Assembly (NCBI GenBank): GCA_018056045.1
Contig: JAGPGI010000155.1
Span: forward strand, 1-6,597
Source: Paracoccus sp. (in: a-proteobacteria)
GTDB taxonomy: Bacteria > Pseudomonadota > Alphaproteobacteria > Rhodobacterales > Rhodobacteraceae
Direction of reading: 5' to 3'
DNA length: 6,597 bases
The notes beneath the pieces are model-generated. The model saw only the letters and a list, made by a program, of their open reading frames with translations. It was not told where the DNA came from and searched no databases. This document shows, in pieces, positions 6,448 to 6,597 of this stretch; positions within the stretch are counted from its first letter, which is position 1, and each line of letters starts with the position of its first letter. The translations under genes were made by a program, and so were the position numbers.

Positions 6448-6597
6448 GAAAATTCCTCAGAAGGGCTTGGACCTGCATTCCCCAAGTGGCGTGTCGTTTG
6501 AGGTGAAGATCGCCTGTATCCGAGCGCTAGACAAGGATTTTCTGCCGCAAGCGGCACCTGCGGTCGCGCAGACTGCTGGATCTGGACGGATCAGACC
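6448..6597. other. Unassigned region at the right edge, upstream of the liv promoter
   Basis: No gene can be assigned. On the minus strand one frame, open from about 6526 down to a TGA at 6434, has a protein-like look (LHLKRHATWGMQVQALLRN), but it is preceded in frame by a TAG (6529-6527) and has no start codon before this block. Another minus-strand frame is open from the edge to 6457, and a plus-strand frame is open from 6425 to the edge. A 6-bp inverted repeat (TGCCGC-AA-GCGGCA, 6543-6556) is present, with no T-tract to make it a terminator. This may be ordinary intergenic DNA or the decayed end of a neighbouring gene. Confidence 0.35.

Noticed and set aside
6543..6556. An inverted repeat TGCCGC-AA-GCGGCA as a terminator of an upstream gene.
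   Set aside because: There is no T-tract on either strand and the two-base loop is too small for a stable RNA hairpin without losing pairs.
1..6597. CRISPR arrays, tRNA or rRNA genes, insertion sequences, toxin-antitoxin or defence genes.
   Set aside because: I found no regularly spaced repeats, tRNA-like folds, intact transposases or defence-type domains in either strand.

Overview
This window is part of the chromosome of a GC-rich alphaproteobacterium. It is most likely from the Rhodobacterales (the Paracoccus/Rhodobacter/Roseobacter group). The reasons are codon usage rich in G/C at third positions, the gene order of the transport operon, a small membrane protein typical of alphaproteobacterial liv operons, and the style of the galactose-mutarotase remnant. 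Species cannot be fixed from the sequence alone.

Layout from left to right. Positions 1-318 (minus strand) hold the start of an exported outer-membrane beta-barrel-like protein that runs off the left edge. Positions 319-515 are an unassigned, somewhat AT-richer stretch. Positions 516-815 (plus strand) carry the C-terminal end of an aldose 1-epimerase (galM) with no N-terminal half, so it is a broken gene. Positions 822-857 form a GC-rich hairpin between the convergent galM remnant and livK, probably a shared terminator. Positions 873-6338 (all minus strand) are a complete branched-chain amino acid type ABC importer operon, transcribed right to left as livH, livM, livG, livF, a small DUF6867-like membrane protein, then livK. 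Positions 6339-6597 contain the operon leader and promoter region plus unassigned sequence.

How the genes work together: LivK would capture a branched-chain amino acid or similar hydrophobic amino acid in the periplasm and deliver it to the LivH/LivM membrane channel. LivG and LivF supply the ATP hydrolysis. livH and livM are separated by 4 nt, and every later junction down to the small membrane gene overlaps by 1 or 4 nt, which implies translational coupling. Only livK is set apart, by a 110-nt spacer with strong hairpin potential and its own good ribosome binding site. That arrangement would suit separate control of the abundant binding protein.

I see no wholly new system. The points most worth following up are the small conserved-looking membrane protein of unknown role locked into the transporter operon, an exact 18-bp palindrome on codons 7-12 of livH, the structured livF-side to livK spacer, and the galM truncation.
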